Shown one piece after another: positions 35,379 to 45,247 of a stretch of DNA of 64,000 nucleotides. Below the pieces are notes generated by a model. That model was given only the letters and a program-made list of their open reading frames with translations. It was not told the origin of the DNA and did not search any database. Made by a program: the position numbers and the translations under genes. Each line of letters starts with the position of its first letter. The first letter of the stretch is position 1. The DNA is from Andeanibacterium sp036384795 (lineage in GTDB: Bacteria; Pseudomonadota; Alphaproteobacteria; Sphingomonadales; Sphingomonadaceae): NCBI GenBank assembly GCA_036384795.1, contig DASVLP010000037.1, positions 124,001 through 188,000 of the forward strand, in the 5' to 3' direction.

Positions 35379-36560
35379 CTAATACAGCGGGCTCGGGTGC
35401 TCCGCCCCCAGCATCATCGCGCCGTAGAATTCGAGGTGCGCCTGGCTGACGATCATGTGCTGGTTGAGGGTCAGCGCGTCGCGGGTCAGGCGTTCGATGA
35501 CCGATCCGTCGAAGATCACGTTCGCGCCGATCAGGTCGAACAGCTGGCGGGTCAGGTCGGCGCCCATGCGGCAGGCGTTGACATTGGCGAGCGCGAGGCG
35601 GCCCTTGGCTTCGAGCGATGGCGCGCCGGCTTCGAGCTCCGCCCAGAAGGCGTTCGCCGCGTCGTAGAGGAACGCGTGGGCCGAGGCGCGGCGCATCTCG
35701 GCTTCGGCGATCTTTTCGCGCACGATCGGCAGCTCGGCCATCGGGCGCGGCGGCACGCCGCCCTGGCGCTGGGCGATCACCGCTTTGGCCTCGTCCATCG
35801 CGCGGCGGGCAATGCCCAAGGGCACCGCGGCCATCGTCGTCACCCAGTTGAAGCCCGAGGAATAGAGCGGCTCGCGCCCGGCGAACAATGCCTCGTCGAT
35901 CAGCATCGCCTGGCCGGCGGGGATGAACAGGTCTTCGGCGCAGTAATGGTTCGAGCCGGTGCCGCGCAGGCCATGGGTGCGCCAGGTGTCCTCGATAACG
36001 TATTGGTCCGCGCGGGCGAAGGCGAGGCGGGTTTCGGGAAGGCCGTTCGCCCCGATCAGCGGCGCGCCCTCGCGATAGACCACCGCGCCCGACATGATCG
36101 CATCGGCGTGGTTCGAGATGCTGCCGAACGGGAACCGGCCGTTGAGCACGTAGCCGCCCTCGACCTCGTCGAGCCGCCCGCGCCCGGCGGTGAACTGGCC
36201 GGCGGTGATCGTGTCGGGGTGGGGCAGCAGTTCGGCCGATACTTCCGGCGGCAGGAACTCGGCGATCAGCCCGCTGTCCGCCCCGATCTTCACGCACCAG
36301 CCGACCGAGGAATCGGCGTAAGCCAGCTCCTCGATCACCCGCATCTGCCGCGGCAGGCTCATCTGCGGCCCGCCTTTGGCGCGGCTGCGGGCCATGCGGA
36401 ACACGCCGGCAGCCTTGAGCTCGCCGACGAGATCGTCGGGCAGCCGGCGCAGCGCCTCGATTTCCTGCGAGCGCGCGGCGATCGAAGGCGAAAGGGCGTT
36501 GACGTTGGCGAGAATATCCGTGCCGGTCAGTTCGCGATCGGTCGCGGCCGCGGGGTTCAC
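35379..36560 (-). CDS. Acyl-CoA dehydrogenase-like flavoprotein (HsaA/monooxygenase type)
   Basis: A 393-residue flavoprotein with the acyl-CoA dehydrogenase fold. The blocks GGPQMSLPRQMRVIEELAYADSSVGW, GQFTAGRGRLDEVEGGYVLNGRFPFGS and the four-helix C-terminal part match the group of flavin-dependent hydroxylases (HsaA, DszC and similar) better than true acyl-CoA dehydrogenases. The catalytic Glu of the latter is not evident. It would need reduced flavin from a separate reductase, and none is adjacent. It starts 19 bases after the S9 peptidase gene stop, so the two may form an operon. Confidence 0.85.
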   Translation of the reverse strand: MNPAAATDRELTGTDILANVNALSPSIAARSQEIEALRRLPDDLVGELKAAGVFRMARSRAKGGPQMSLPRQMRVIEELAYADSSVGWCVKIGADSGLIAEFLPPEVSAELLPHPDTITAGQFTAGRGRLDEVEGGYVLNGRFPFGSISNHADAIMSGAVVYREGAPLIGANGLPETRLAFARADQYVIEDTWRTHGLRGTGSNHYCAEDLFIPAGQAMLIDEALFAGREPLYSSGFNWVTTMAAVPLGIARRAMDEAKAVIAQRQGGVPPRPMAELPIVREKIAEAEMRRASAHAFLYDAANAFWAELEAGAPSLEAKGRLALANVNACRMGADLTRQLFDLIGANVIFDGSVIERLTRDALTLNQHMIVSQAHLEFYGAMMLGAEHPSPLY

Positions 36561-36579
36561 TGCGATGTCCTCCTGCCAA

Positions 36580-38538
36580 TCAATCCGGCGGATTATGCTT
36601 CTCGATGAATGCCATCGCCGCTTCCAGCATTTTCTCGCGGGTCTCCGAACGCGAGAGCCAGTGGTCCTCGCTGCCGAGGTCGACCAGCTCGTAAGGCTTG
36701 TGCGCGTCCTTCAGCGCGTCGGCCATCTTCTCGCTCTGCTGGAACGGCACCACGGTGTCGTCGCGTCCGTGGATCAGCAGGATCGGCGCATCGGCCTTGT
36801 CGGCGAACCGCCGCGGCGAGACGTCGTCGAACGTCGCGCGCGGGCCGAGCTGGGCCAGCAGCGCCCGCTTCGTCACCGTGCTCTGCCCGCTCTCGTCGTA
36901 ATCGGTGCGGTACATCAGCGAGAGATCGGCGACCCCCGCGACCGAAACGGCGCAGCGGTACAGCCCGTGCTGCAAGGTCACCCCCGCGAGCGCCGCATAG
37001 CCGCCGTAGCTGGCGCCCATGATGCAGGCGCGCGAGGGATCGACGATGCCCTGCCTGGCGAGGGCTGCCAGCCCGTCGGACATGTCGGTTTCCATCTTGC
37101 GGCCCCACTGGCCGTCGCCCGCATGGACGAATTCCTCGTCGCGATTGGTCGAGCCGCGGAAATTGGGCTGGAACACCGCGTACCCGCGCGAGGCGAAAGC
37201 CTGGGCCCACCAGTCGAACGCGACCGCGTCGTAGTCGGCCGGGCCGCCGTGCGGGAACACGATCACCGGCAGGTTCTTAGGCTCCCGGCCGGGCGGCAGG
37301 GTCAGCACCCCGTCGAGGTCCAGCCCATCCGCCGCCTTGTAGGTGAAATCCGACACCGGCCCGACGGCTTCGGGCCCGATCTCCGGCCGCTCCAGCCCGA
37401 AGCCGGTGGCATGGAGCTGCGCCGCGTCGAGGTTGTACCAGCTTCCGCTGTCGCCGGTGCCGCTGGTCTGCACGAGCAGATGCTGCAAGTCGGGCGTCCA
37501 GTCCGCCAAGGTCACGTGGAGGTTCTTGAACGCCTTGGCGACTTTGTCGGCGAGTGCCTGATGGGCGGGGTCGAAGAACATCGGTTTGCCGTCGGCGCCA
37601 CCTTGCAGATAGCCGATGATCCTGCCGTTGGTCGGATCGGTATAGATGCGGTCGATGTTCTCGTCGGACAGGATTTCCTTCGCTTCGCCGCTGCCATCGA
37701 GAGGGATTTCATACCACTGCTCGACACCGTCGTTGTTCTTCGCATCGTAGATCAGGCTGGTGCCGTCGTGGCCGAGCGCGACCAGGCCGGCGTCGCCTTC
37801 GGGCTGGATTCCCGATGCGATTTTCTTCCCTGTCGGTCCGGTGATCGTCCAGTTGCCGGTGGTGCGCGACATTTCCAACGTCGCCGCCACTTTGCCGTCG
37901 GCGTCGATCAGCCAGTCGCGCCAATCGTCCTCGCGCGCGGGATGGTCCACGCTCTTCACCGAATTGTCGGACAGGCGCACCGCGAACAGGCCTGGGCGGG
38001 TATGCGGCAGGTATTGTTCGCCTACGTCGGTCCGCTGGTACGAGACGCCGCCGAAATAGCCGTACCATTGCCCGTTGACCTGGCGGATGCCGTAATCGCC
38101 GAACGTGCTGGTCACGATATCGCGATTGCGGGCGAACACGACCTGCACCGGCTTCGCCGCGTCGACCGGAATGATGGTCGCGCGGAATGCCTCGAACTGG
38201 CTGGTGGTGAACTCGGGGCCGAGCTGAGTCGTCTGGCTGAGGGTCAGCAACACGCCTTCGTCGCCATACCATTGCAGACCGCGCAGCTTGATGTCGCCCA
38301 ACGAAAACGCGCGCAGCAGGTTCATCGACCCATCGAGGATCAGCAGCCGCCGTTCGCCCTTGAGCACGCCGACGACCGCGATGCGCGATCCGGTCAGCGA
38401 GATCGCCGCGGTCTCGACGCGCGGCAGCTCGCCATAGGCGGTGGTCGGCGGCGGACTTTCGGCAGCCGCCATCGGAGCGGCCAGCAGCAGGCAAGCCGCG
38501 CTCGCCAGCGCGCGCAAAAGTCCCGTCGTGCGAAACAT
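36580..38538 (-). CDS. S9 family (prolyl oligopeptidase-like) serine peptidase
   Basis: A 652-residue exported peptidase with a signal peptide to about residue 26. The first 370 residues form a beta-propeller-like region of repeated strands. The C-terminal alpha/beta hydrolase has the full triad: Ser510 in GASYGGYA, Asp594 in HGRDDTVVP and His626 in SEDHWLS. The block HGGPADYD (oxyanion region) is also typical. It would cut short peptides in the periplasm or at the surface. A separate 41-base spacer and the KGG-type gene lie upstream of it. Confidence 0.94.
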   Translation of the reverse strand: MFRTTGLLRALASAACLLLAAPMAAAESPPPTTAYGELPRVETAAISLTGSRIAVVGVLKGERRLLILDGSMNLLRAFSLGDIKLRGLQWYGDEGVLLTLSQTTQLGPEFTTSQFEAFRATIIPVDAAKPVQVVFARNRDIVTSTFGDYGIRQVNGQWYGYFGGVSYQRTDVGEQYLPHTRPGLFAVRLSDNSVKSVDHPAREDDWRDWLIDADGKVAATLEMSRTTGNWTITGPTGKKIASGIQPEGDAGLVALGHDGTSLIYDAKNNDGVEQWYEIPLDGSGEAKEILSDENIDRIYTDPTNGRIIGYLQGGADGKPMFFDPAHQALADKVAKAFKNLHVTLADWTPDLQHLLVQTSGTGDSGSWYNLDAAQLHATGFGLERPEIGPEAVGPVSDFTYKAADGLDLDGVLTLPPGREPKNLPVIVFPHGGPADYDAVAFDWWAQAFASRGYAVFQPNFRGSTNRDEEFVHAGDGQWGRKMETDMSDGLAALARQGIVDPSRACIMGASYGGYAALAGVTLQHGLYRCAVSVAGVADLSLMYRTDYDESGQSTVTKRALLAQLGPRATFDDVSPRRFADKADAPILLIHGRDDTVVPFQQSEKMADALKDAHKPYELVDLGSEDHWLSRSETREKMLEAAMAFIEKHNPPD

Positions 38539-38623
38539 CCCCCGTCCCCCTTTTTGCGATTATGCAAAGGGCAGGGGATCGACACAATGCTTTTTCGAAC
38601 CGCTCGGAGCGGCTCGGCCGCGT

Positions 38624-38920
38624 TCACCCGTTGCCGCGCTTGCGCCGGGTTTCCCAGCCCTTCTTCGCCGCGGCCGAGCGTTTCTCGTGCGATTGGCTGG
38701 AGCCGCTCTTGTGCCCGCCCTTGCGCGAGGCGCTGTGGTTTTCCTTCTTGCCGCGGCCCGAGCCGGACTTCTTGCCGCCGCCGGATTCCTTGTTCACCGT
38801 CGCCCACGCGCGCCGCTCGGCTTCCTTCTTCGAGGTGCCGCGCTTTTCGTAGCCTTCCTCGATGTGCTCGGCCTTGCGCTTCTGCTTGTCGGTGTAACTG
38901 CTCTTGTCGCCACGGGGCAT
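38624..38920 (-). CDS. Small Lys/Gly-rich KGG-type stress protein
   Basis: A 98-residue very basic, hydrophilic protein. It has KQKRKAEHIEEGYEKRGTSKKEAERRAWATVNKESGG followed by Gly/Ser/Lys repeats and a C-terminal KGG-like motif region (SRKGGHKSGSSQSHEKRSAAAKKGWETRRKRG). Such proteins are annotated as plasmid stabilisation or general-stress proteins, and the true function is not known. AAGGAG precedes the start by 8 bases. A GGAAC lies upstream on the minus strand, but no matching CGTT follows at the right distance. Confidence 0.8.
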   Translation of the reverse strand: MPRGDKSSYTDKQKRKAEHIEEGYEKRGTSKKEAERRAWATVNKESGGGKKSGSGRGKKENHSASRKGGHKSGSSQSHEKRSAAAKKGWETRRKRGNG

Positions 38921-39032
38921 CGCTCGCGCTCCTTCTGCTCGATCCTCCCGCGTTGCCCCTGAATTGCGTGATCGCGCATTCGGTTCCCCCGCATTTGCAT
39001 TTGGCCCGGCCGTCTCTAAATGCCGCCGGACG

Positions 39033-39515
39033 ATGGCGCGTCCGAAACCCTCGACCTTCGACAAGACAAAGACCGTCGCCGAGAACCGGCGCGCGCGGTT
39101 CGAATACTTCATCGAGGAAACCTTCGAGGCCGGCATCGCGCTCACCGGCACCGAAGTGAAGAGCCTGCGCTTCGGCGAAGGCTCGATCGCCGAGAGCTAC
39201 GCCGAAGTGCGCGACGGCGAGGCTTGGCTGGTCAACGCCAACATCCCCGAGTTCAGCCACGGCAACCGCTTCAACCACGAGCCCAAGCGGCCGCGCAAGC
39301 TGCTGCTCCATGCGCGCGAGATCGAGAAGCTCCTCGGCGCGGTTGAGCGCAAGGGCATGACGATGGTGCCGCTGTCGGTCTATTTCAACGCGCGCGGGCG
39401 GGCCAAGGTCGAGCTGGCGCTCGCCAAGGGCAAGCAGGCGCACGACAAGCGCCAGACGATCAAGGACCGCGACTGGCAGCGCGACAAGGCGCGGCTGATG
39501 CGCGAGCGCGGGTAG
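39033..39515 (+). CDS. smpB: SsrA-binding protein SmpB
   Basis: A 160-residue RNA-binding protein that partners with tmRNA in rescue of stalled ribosomes. Family blocks are NRRARFEYFIEETFEAGIALTGTEVKSLR, SYAEVRDGEAWLVNANIPE, HEPKRPRKLLLHAREI and the basic C-terminal tail KGKQAHDKRQTIKDRDWQRDKARLMRERG. The frame is open upstream, but only this start gives the normal N-terminus. It is followed 44 bases later by the CckA gene. The tmRNA gene itself is not in this window. Confidence 0.96.
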   Translation: MARPKPSTFDKTKTVAENRRARFEYFIEETFEAGIALTGTEVKSLRFGEGSIAESYAEVRDGEAWLVNANIPEFSHGNRFNHEPKRPRKLLLHAREIEKLLGAVERKGMTMVPLSVYFNARGRAKVELALAKGKQAHDKRQTIKDRDWQRDKARLMRERG

Positions 39516-39559
39516 CATTCGCCATTGCCGCGCCGTCCAACAAGACCGATAGCGGGCGG

Positions 39560-42001
39560 ATGATCGGCGCGCTCGACACGGCCTCGCGCAAGCTCGGCGA
39601 ACTCGCCGCCGTCGCCGGCGCGCTGGTGGTCAGCGTCGCGCTGGTGTGGCTGGTGACGCGCGCCGAAGTGGTCGTTGCGACGTATGCCGGCGGGCTCGCG
39701 GTGCTGGGGACCCTGGCGTTCTTGCTCGCGAAGAGCCAGCCGGCGCGGCCCGCGGAAATCGCCACTTTGCCCGACTGGTCGGTGACGGTTGCAGCGATCG
39801 AGCAGCCTGGCCCAGACGGCGGGTTGGCGATCGCCATCACCGACCGCGCGAACCGGCTGGCCTGTGCGAACTCCGAATTCGCCGACGCGTTCGGCATCGC
39901 CAAGGCGCCGCCGGGGCTGGCGGTGGGCGAGGGCTCCGAGGAAATGCTTGCCGGCGCAGCCCGCGCGGCATGGCGCGACGGCGCGGCCGCGCTGGAATTG
40001 CTCGAGACCGGCGGCACGCGGTGGGACGTGGCGGTCACGCGGGCGGGGCGGGCGGACGACCATCTGATCTGGCGCTTCGCCCGCCGGATCGAGAGCGATC
40101 CCCTGGCCGAGCTCGACAGCCGTCTTGCGGGCCCGATCGGGCGGGTCCTGTCCGCCGCGGGGATAGAGGCGGCGATCGTCGGGCCGGAAGGGGTGATCCG
40201 CGCGGCGAGCGCGGGTTTCGCGATGCGCGCCGCGGGCGACCGCGCCGCCACCCTGGCCGGGCAGGATTTCGCCGCCCTGCTGCGGACCGACGACCGCGAC
40301 CGGATCTTTTTTGCGCGCGAAGGCAAGAAGGGCAGCCCGCAGACTTTGGTGCATGTCCCGCTGGTCGAGCCCGAGGACGACCACCTCTCGCCCGAGCACG
40401 CGCCTTCGCTGATGCTGCTGGTCGACGCGGGCGTCGGGATCGGCGGCGGGTGGGCGAGCGAGGCGAAGACCGGCGCGCCGCAGCTGCAGGCCCTGCTCGA
40501 GCGCCTGCCGCTGGGCCTGGCGATGACCGACCGCGACGGGCATTTCCTGTTCGCGAACCCCGCCTTCCTCCGCGCCGCGGGGTTCGAGGGCAAGGCGCTG
40601 CCGCCGTATCCGTCGGACCTGGTGGTCAAGGAAGACAAAGGCGCGCTGTCCGACGCGGTGCGCCGCTATGGCCAGGGGCCGGCCTCGAGCGGCGACATGG
40701 CGGTGCGGCTGCGCGGCAGCCCCGACGAGCCGGTGCTGCTCGGGCTCGCCGGGGTGCGCGGCCTGGGTGAGCCTGCGGTGCTGCTGAGCCTGGCCGACAC
40801 GACCGAGGAAGCGCGCCTGAAGCGGCAGGTCGCGCAGGCGAGCAAGATGCAGGCGGTCGGCCAGCTGGCGGGCGGCGTCGCGCACGATTTCAACAACGTG
40901 CTGACCGCGATCATCGGCTATTGCGACCTGATGCTGCTGCGCCATACGCCCGGCGACAGCGACTACGACGACATCCAGCAGATCCGCGCGAATTCCAACC
41001 GCGCGGCGAGCCTGACGCGGCAACTGCTCGCGTTCTCGCGCCAGCAGACCTTGCGCCCGCAAGTGATCCAGTTGCCTGACGTGATTTCCGAGGCGAGCCA
41101 GCTGCTCAAGCGGCTGATCGGCGAGAAGATCGAGTTCCGCATCAACCACGACCGCAACCTGGGCGCGGTGCGGGCCGATCCGCAGCAGCTCGAGCAGGTG
41201 ATCATCAACCTCGGCGTCAACGCGCGCGACGCGATCCAGGCCAAGCGCGGGGGCGGGAAAGGCCGCCTGACGATGGTCACCCGCCGGGTGACCGCGGCCG
41301 ACGTGCGGCGGATGAAAAGCGACGTGGTGCCGATCGGCGACTACACCGTGCTGATCGTCGAGGACACCGGCGGCGGCATTCCGCCCGAGCACCTGACCAA
41401 GATCTTCGAGCCGTTCTTCACCACCAAGGAAATGGGCAAGGGCACCGGCCTTGGCCTCTCGACCGTCTACGGCATCGTCAAGCAGTCGGGCGGGTTCATT
41501 TTCGTCGACAACGTGGCGGGCGAGGACGGCCGGCCGCGCGGGGCGCGCTTCACGATCTACCTGCCGGTCCACCATGCGGCAGAGCCCAAGGCAGGCCAGG
41601 CCGCGCCCGAGCCCGCGAGCAAATGGTCGGGCGGCGGCCGCATCCTGCTGGTCGAGGACGAGGATACTGTCCGCGCGGTCGCCGAGCGCGCGCTGACCCG
41701 CGCCGGCTACCAGGTCGACACCGCCCGCGACGGCGAGGAGGGGGTCGAGAAAGTCAAGCAGGGCGGCGAATACGACCTGGTGGTGAGCGACGTGGTGATG
41801 CCGGTGATGGACGGTCCGGCGATGGCCCGCGCGCTGCGCCGGCTGGCGCCGGGACTGCCGGTGCTGTTCATGTCCGGCTACGCCGAAGAGCAGCTCAGGA
41901 ACGAGATCGACATCGAGCACATGCACTTCATCGCCAAGCCGTTCTCGGTTCAGCAGATCAGCGAGAAAGTCGGGGGCATTCTGGGCGCGCCGCGGCGCTG
42001 A
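39560..42001 (+). CDS. cckA: CckA-type hybrid sensor histidine kinase
   Basis: An 813-residue membrane kinase that heads the cell-cycle phosphorelay CckA-ChpT-CtrA/CpdR. Two membrane spans lie at about residues 16-34 and 40-57, with PAS-like regions to about residue 430. The dimerisation helix has His442 in VAHDFNNVLTAIIGY, the ATPase domain has NLGVNARDAI, DTGGGIPPEH and GTGLGLSTVYGIV, and the C-terminal receiver has Asp744 in LVVSDVVMPVMDG. This architecture and the HDFNN box match CckA. It follows smpB closely. Its downstream receiver CpdR is encoded at 52923. Confidence 0.92.
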   Translation: MIGALDTASRKLGELAAVAGALVVSVALVWLVTRAEVVVATYAGGLAVLGTLAFLLAKSQPARPAEIATLPDWSVTVAAIEQPGPDGGLAIAITDRANRLACANSEFADAFGIAKAPPGLAVGEGSEEMLAGAARAAWRDGAAALELLETGGTRWDVAVTRAGRADDHLIWRFARRIESDPLAELDSRLAGPIGRVLSAAGIEAAIVGPEGVIRAASAGFAMRAAGDRAATLAGQDFAALLRTDDRDRIFFAREGKKGSPQTLVHVPLVEPEDDHLSPEHAPSLMLLVDAGVGIGGGWASEAKTGAPQLQALLERLPLGLAMTDRDGHFLFANPAFLRAAGFEGKALPPYPSDLVVKEDKGALSDAVRRYGQGPASSGDMAVRLRGSPDEPVLLGLAGVRGLGEPAVLLSLADTTEEARLKRQVAQASKMQAVGQLAGGVAHDFNNVLTAIIGYCDLMLLRHTPGDSDYDDIQQIRANSNRAASLTRQLLAFSRQQTLRPQVIQLPDVISEASQLLKRLIGEKIEFRINHDRNLGAVRADPQQLEQVIINLGVNARDAIQAKRGGGKGRLTMVTRRVTAADVRRMKSDVVPIGDYTVLIVEDTGGGIPPEHLTKIFEPFFTTKEMGKGTGLGLSTVYGIVKQSGGFIFVDNVAGEDGRPRGARFTIYLPVHHAAEPKAGQAAPEPASKWSGGGRILLVEDEDTVRAVAERALTRAGYQVDTARDGEEGVEKVKQGGEYDLVVSDVVMPVMDGPAMARALRRLAPGLPVLFMSGYAEEQLRNEIDIEHMHFIAKPFSVQQISEKVGGILGAPRR

Positions 42002-42123
42002 CCTAGCCGCGCGGATTGTTCGCGCGCCCGGTCCGATTTACACCCGACCTGCACAGTTGGGGGGAAAGACGATGCCGCCTGCGCGCGATCGGGCGGGGTT
42101 GACGGTTACGAGAAATTATTTTT

Positions 42124-42138
42124 GTTCCACACTTGTTC
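42124..42138 (+). promoter_or_regulatory. LexA (SOS) operator of recA
   Basis: A perfect GTTC-N7-GTTC lies 74 bases before the recA start. TTGACG at 42099-42104 could be the -35 box. The half-site continues into TTGTTC-N5-GAACAA, a second overlapping inverted repeat. Confidence 0.85.
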
Positions 42139-42212
42139 TACGGGAACAAATGGAATACACCGGCGCTCTGTTGACCTTTCCGGTCGGCACGGGCAAGCGA
42201 CGGAGACCGTTC

Positions 42213-43277
<1,065 letters not shown>

Positions 43278-43322
43278 TCCTCAAGAAGCGCGGCCATTTT
43301 TCGGCGGCGCTTGCGAAAATAG

Positions 43323-43359
43323 GGCCGACGCTTGACCTTTGGGCACGCGTCGGCCTTTT
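43323..43359 (+). terminator. Rho-independent terminator of recA
   Basis: The perfect arms GGCCGACGC (43323-43331) and GCGTCGGCC (43347-43355) are followed by TTTT. The loop is 15 bases. Confidence 0.82.
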
Positions 43360-43427
43360 CGCATGGGACGGATGGCGGTAAGGCGGGGAGGGGCGCGCGA
43401 ACGGCACGATGATCGGGGAGGCCGCGC

Positions 43428-44252
43428 ATGACGGGAACGATGGAATGGACGGGCCGGGCCGGCAACAGCTGGGCGGCCGAATGGCGCCGCACCGACCGCA
43501 GCTTCGGCGGTTTGACCGAGCGGCTGCTGCAGCGCAGCCGCGAGTTCTCGTTCGCGTCGGTGCTCGACATCGGCTGCGGTGCGGGTGAGCTCTCGCTCGC
43601 GGTCGCGCGCGGCCGGCCGCACGCGCGGGTGATCGGCGTCGACATTTCGCCGCCGCTCGTCTCGGCCGCACGCGAGCGCGCGACGAACCTGCTCAACGTC
43701 GGCTTCGAGCTTGCCGATGCGGCCGAGTGGAACCCCCCGCCCGATTTCTCGCCGGAGCTGCTGATCTCGCGTCACGGGGTGATGTTCTTCGACGATCCGA
43801 CTGCCGCGTTCGCCCATCTCGCGCAGATTTCGGCGCCGGGTGCCGGGCTGCTGTTCTCATGCTTTCGCGCTCCGGCGGAGAACGAGATCTTCACCGGCAT
43901 CGGCAAGCTGCTTCCGTCGCCCCCATCGCCGCCCGATCCACACGCGCCCGGCCCGCTGGCGTTCGCCGACGCCGAGCGGGTGCGCCGGATTCTCGGCGAT
44001 GCGGGCTGGACCCACGTCGGCTTCGAGCCGTTCGATTTCGCGATGGTCGCGGGCGTGGGCCAGAACGCGGTCGACGATGCAATCGACTATTTCAAACTCA
44101 TCGGCCCGGCCGCCGCCGCGATGGCGGAAATGCCCGAAGACCGACGCGAGGACGTTCTCGTCAGGCTGCGTAGCTATCTTCGGGAAAAGGAAATCGACGG
44201 GATCGTCGCGCTGCGGGCGGCGACGTGGCTCGTCACCGCCCGCCGCGCCTGA
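43428..44252 (+). CDS. Class I SAM-dependent methyltransferase
   Basis: A 274-residue soluble methyltransferase. The SAM loop VLDIGCGAGELSLAVA is at about residues 45-60, and the acidic loop VIGVDISPPLV lies near residue 68. The post-motif block LISRHGVMFFDDP is typical of the Methyltransf_25/ubiE-like group. The substrate is unknown. The next gene starts 15 bases later, which suggests an operon between recA and alaS. Confidence 0.85.
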   Translation: MTGTMEWTGRAGNSWAAEWRRTDRSFGGLTERLLQRSREFSFASVLDIGCGAGELSLAVARGRPHARVIGVDISPPLVSAARERATNLLNVGFELADAAEWNPPPDFSPELLISRHGVMFFDDPTAAFAHLAQISAPGAGLLFSCFRAPAENEIFTGIGKLLPSPPSPPDPHAPGPLAFADAERVRRILGDAGWTHVGFEPFDFAMVAGVGQNAVDDAIDYFKLIGPAAAAMAEMPEDRREDVLVRLRSYLREKEIDGIVALRAATWLVTARRA

Positions 44253-44267
44253 GGAACCGGCGCGCGC

Positions 44268-45176
44268 ATGGCGGATTTCCGCACCATGACCGCCGCCCCG
44301 CTTCCGGTGATCGTCAACACGTCGGGCGGCACGGCCCGGCGCGCGGGCGACGAGCTTGCCGACATGCTCAAGACCGCATTTCGCGACGCGGGCCGCGAGA
44401 TCGTCCTCGAGCTGGTCGAAGGCCGCGATATTCCCGCCGCGCTCGAGCGTCACGCCGATGCGCCGCGCGTGGCGGTGGGCGGCGGCGATGGAACCCTCGG
44501 CGGAGCGGCCGGCGCGATTGCGCGGCGCGGGGGGGAACTGGCGGTACTGCCGCTCGGCACGCGCAACCATTTCGCCGGCCAGCTCGGCGTCCCGGCCGAT
44601 CTTCCGGCCGCGGCGAAGCTGGCGGCGCACGGGCGCGCGCGTGCGGCCGATCTCGGCGAGGCCAACGGCCGGACGTTCATCAACAACTTCTCGGTCGGCG
44701 CCTATGTCGACCTTGTCCGCGCGCGCGAGCACTCGCGGCTGCCCAAGTTGCTGGCCACCGTCCCCGCCACGTGGCGGACCTTGCGCAAGCTGCGCTCGCG
44801 CCCGTTCGAGCTGGAGGTCGACGGCGCGCGCCGCACGATCGAGACCCCGCTGCTGTTCGTCGGCAACAACCGCTACAAAGTGCGCGACGGCCGCCCCGGC
44901 GAGCGCGAGGCGCTCGATGACGGGCTGCTCGATTGCTACGCGGTCGCGTCGCTGTCGCGCGCCGCGCTGATCGCCACCGCCTTGCGCACTTTGATCGCCC
45001 GGCCGCGCATGCATCGCGATTTCGTGCTCGATTGCACCGCTACCGAATTGCGGATCGAGGGGCCGGGCCATGCGCTCGACGCGGCGCTCGACGGCGAACG
45101 CGTCCGCTTCGATCTGCCGCTCGCGATCCGCATCTGCCCGCGTGCGCTCTCGGTGGTTGCTCCGCCCAGCGATTGA
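44268..45176 (+). CDS. Diacylglycerol/lipid kinase family protein
   Basis: A 302-residue protein of the DAGK catalytic family. The nucleotide-binding GGGDGTLGGAAGAI is at about residues 71-84, followed by LPLGTRNHFAGQLG and FINNFSVGAYVDLV. The C-terminal strands are KVRDGRPGEREALDDGLLDCYAV. It probably phosphorylates a lipid at the inner face of the membrane. The true substrate could be diacylglycerol, sphingosine-like lipid or another; sphingolipid-making bacteria make this of interest, but nothing in the sequence decides it. Confidence 0.85.
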   Translation: MADFRTMTAAPLPVIVNTSGGTARRAGDELADMLKTAFRDAGREIVLELVEGRDIPAALERHADAPRVAVGGGDGTLGGAAGAIARRGGELAVLPLGTRNHFAGQLGVPADLPAAAKLAAHGRARAADLGEANGRTFINNFSVGAYVDLVRAREHSRLPKLLATVPATWRTLRKLRSRPFELEVDGARRTIETPLLFVGNNRYKVRDGRPGEREALDDGLLDCYAVASLSRAALIATALRTLIARPRMHRDFVLDCTATELRIEGPGHALDAALDGERVRFDLPLAIRICPRALSVVAPPSD

Positions 45177-45247
45177 TCGCGTGCGTCGCTCGCTCTGTCC
45201 GACTCAATCCGCTTGTCGCGGGGCCCCTCGCGCCCTAATTCGCCCCC

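Noticed and set aside
38921..39032. EcfG promoter for the KGG-type gene
   Set aside because: GGAAC is present on the minus strand, but the bases 16-17 later read CAATT, not CGTT.
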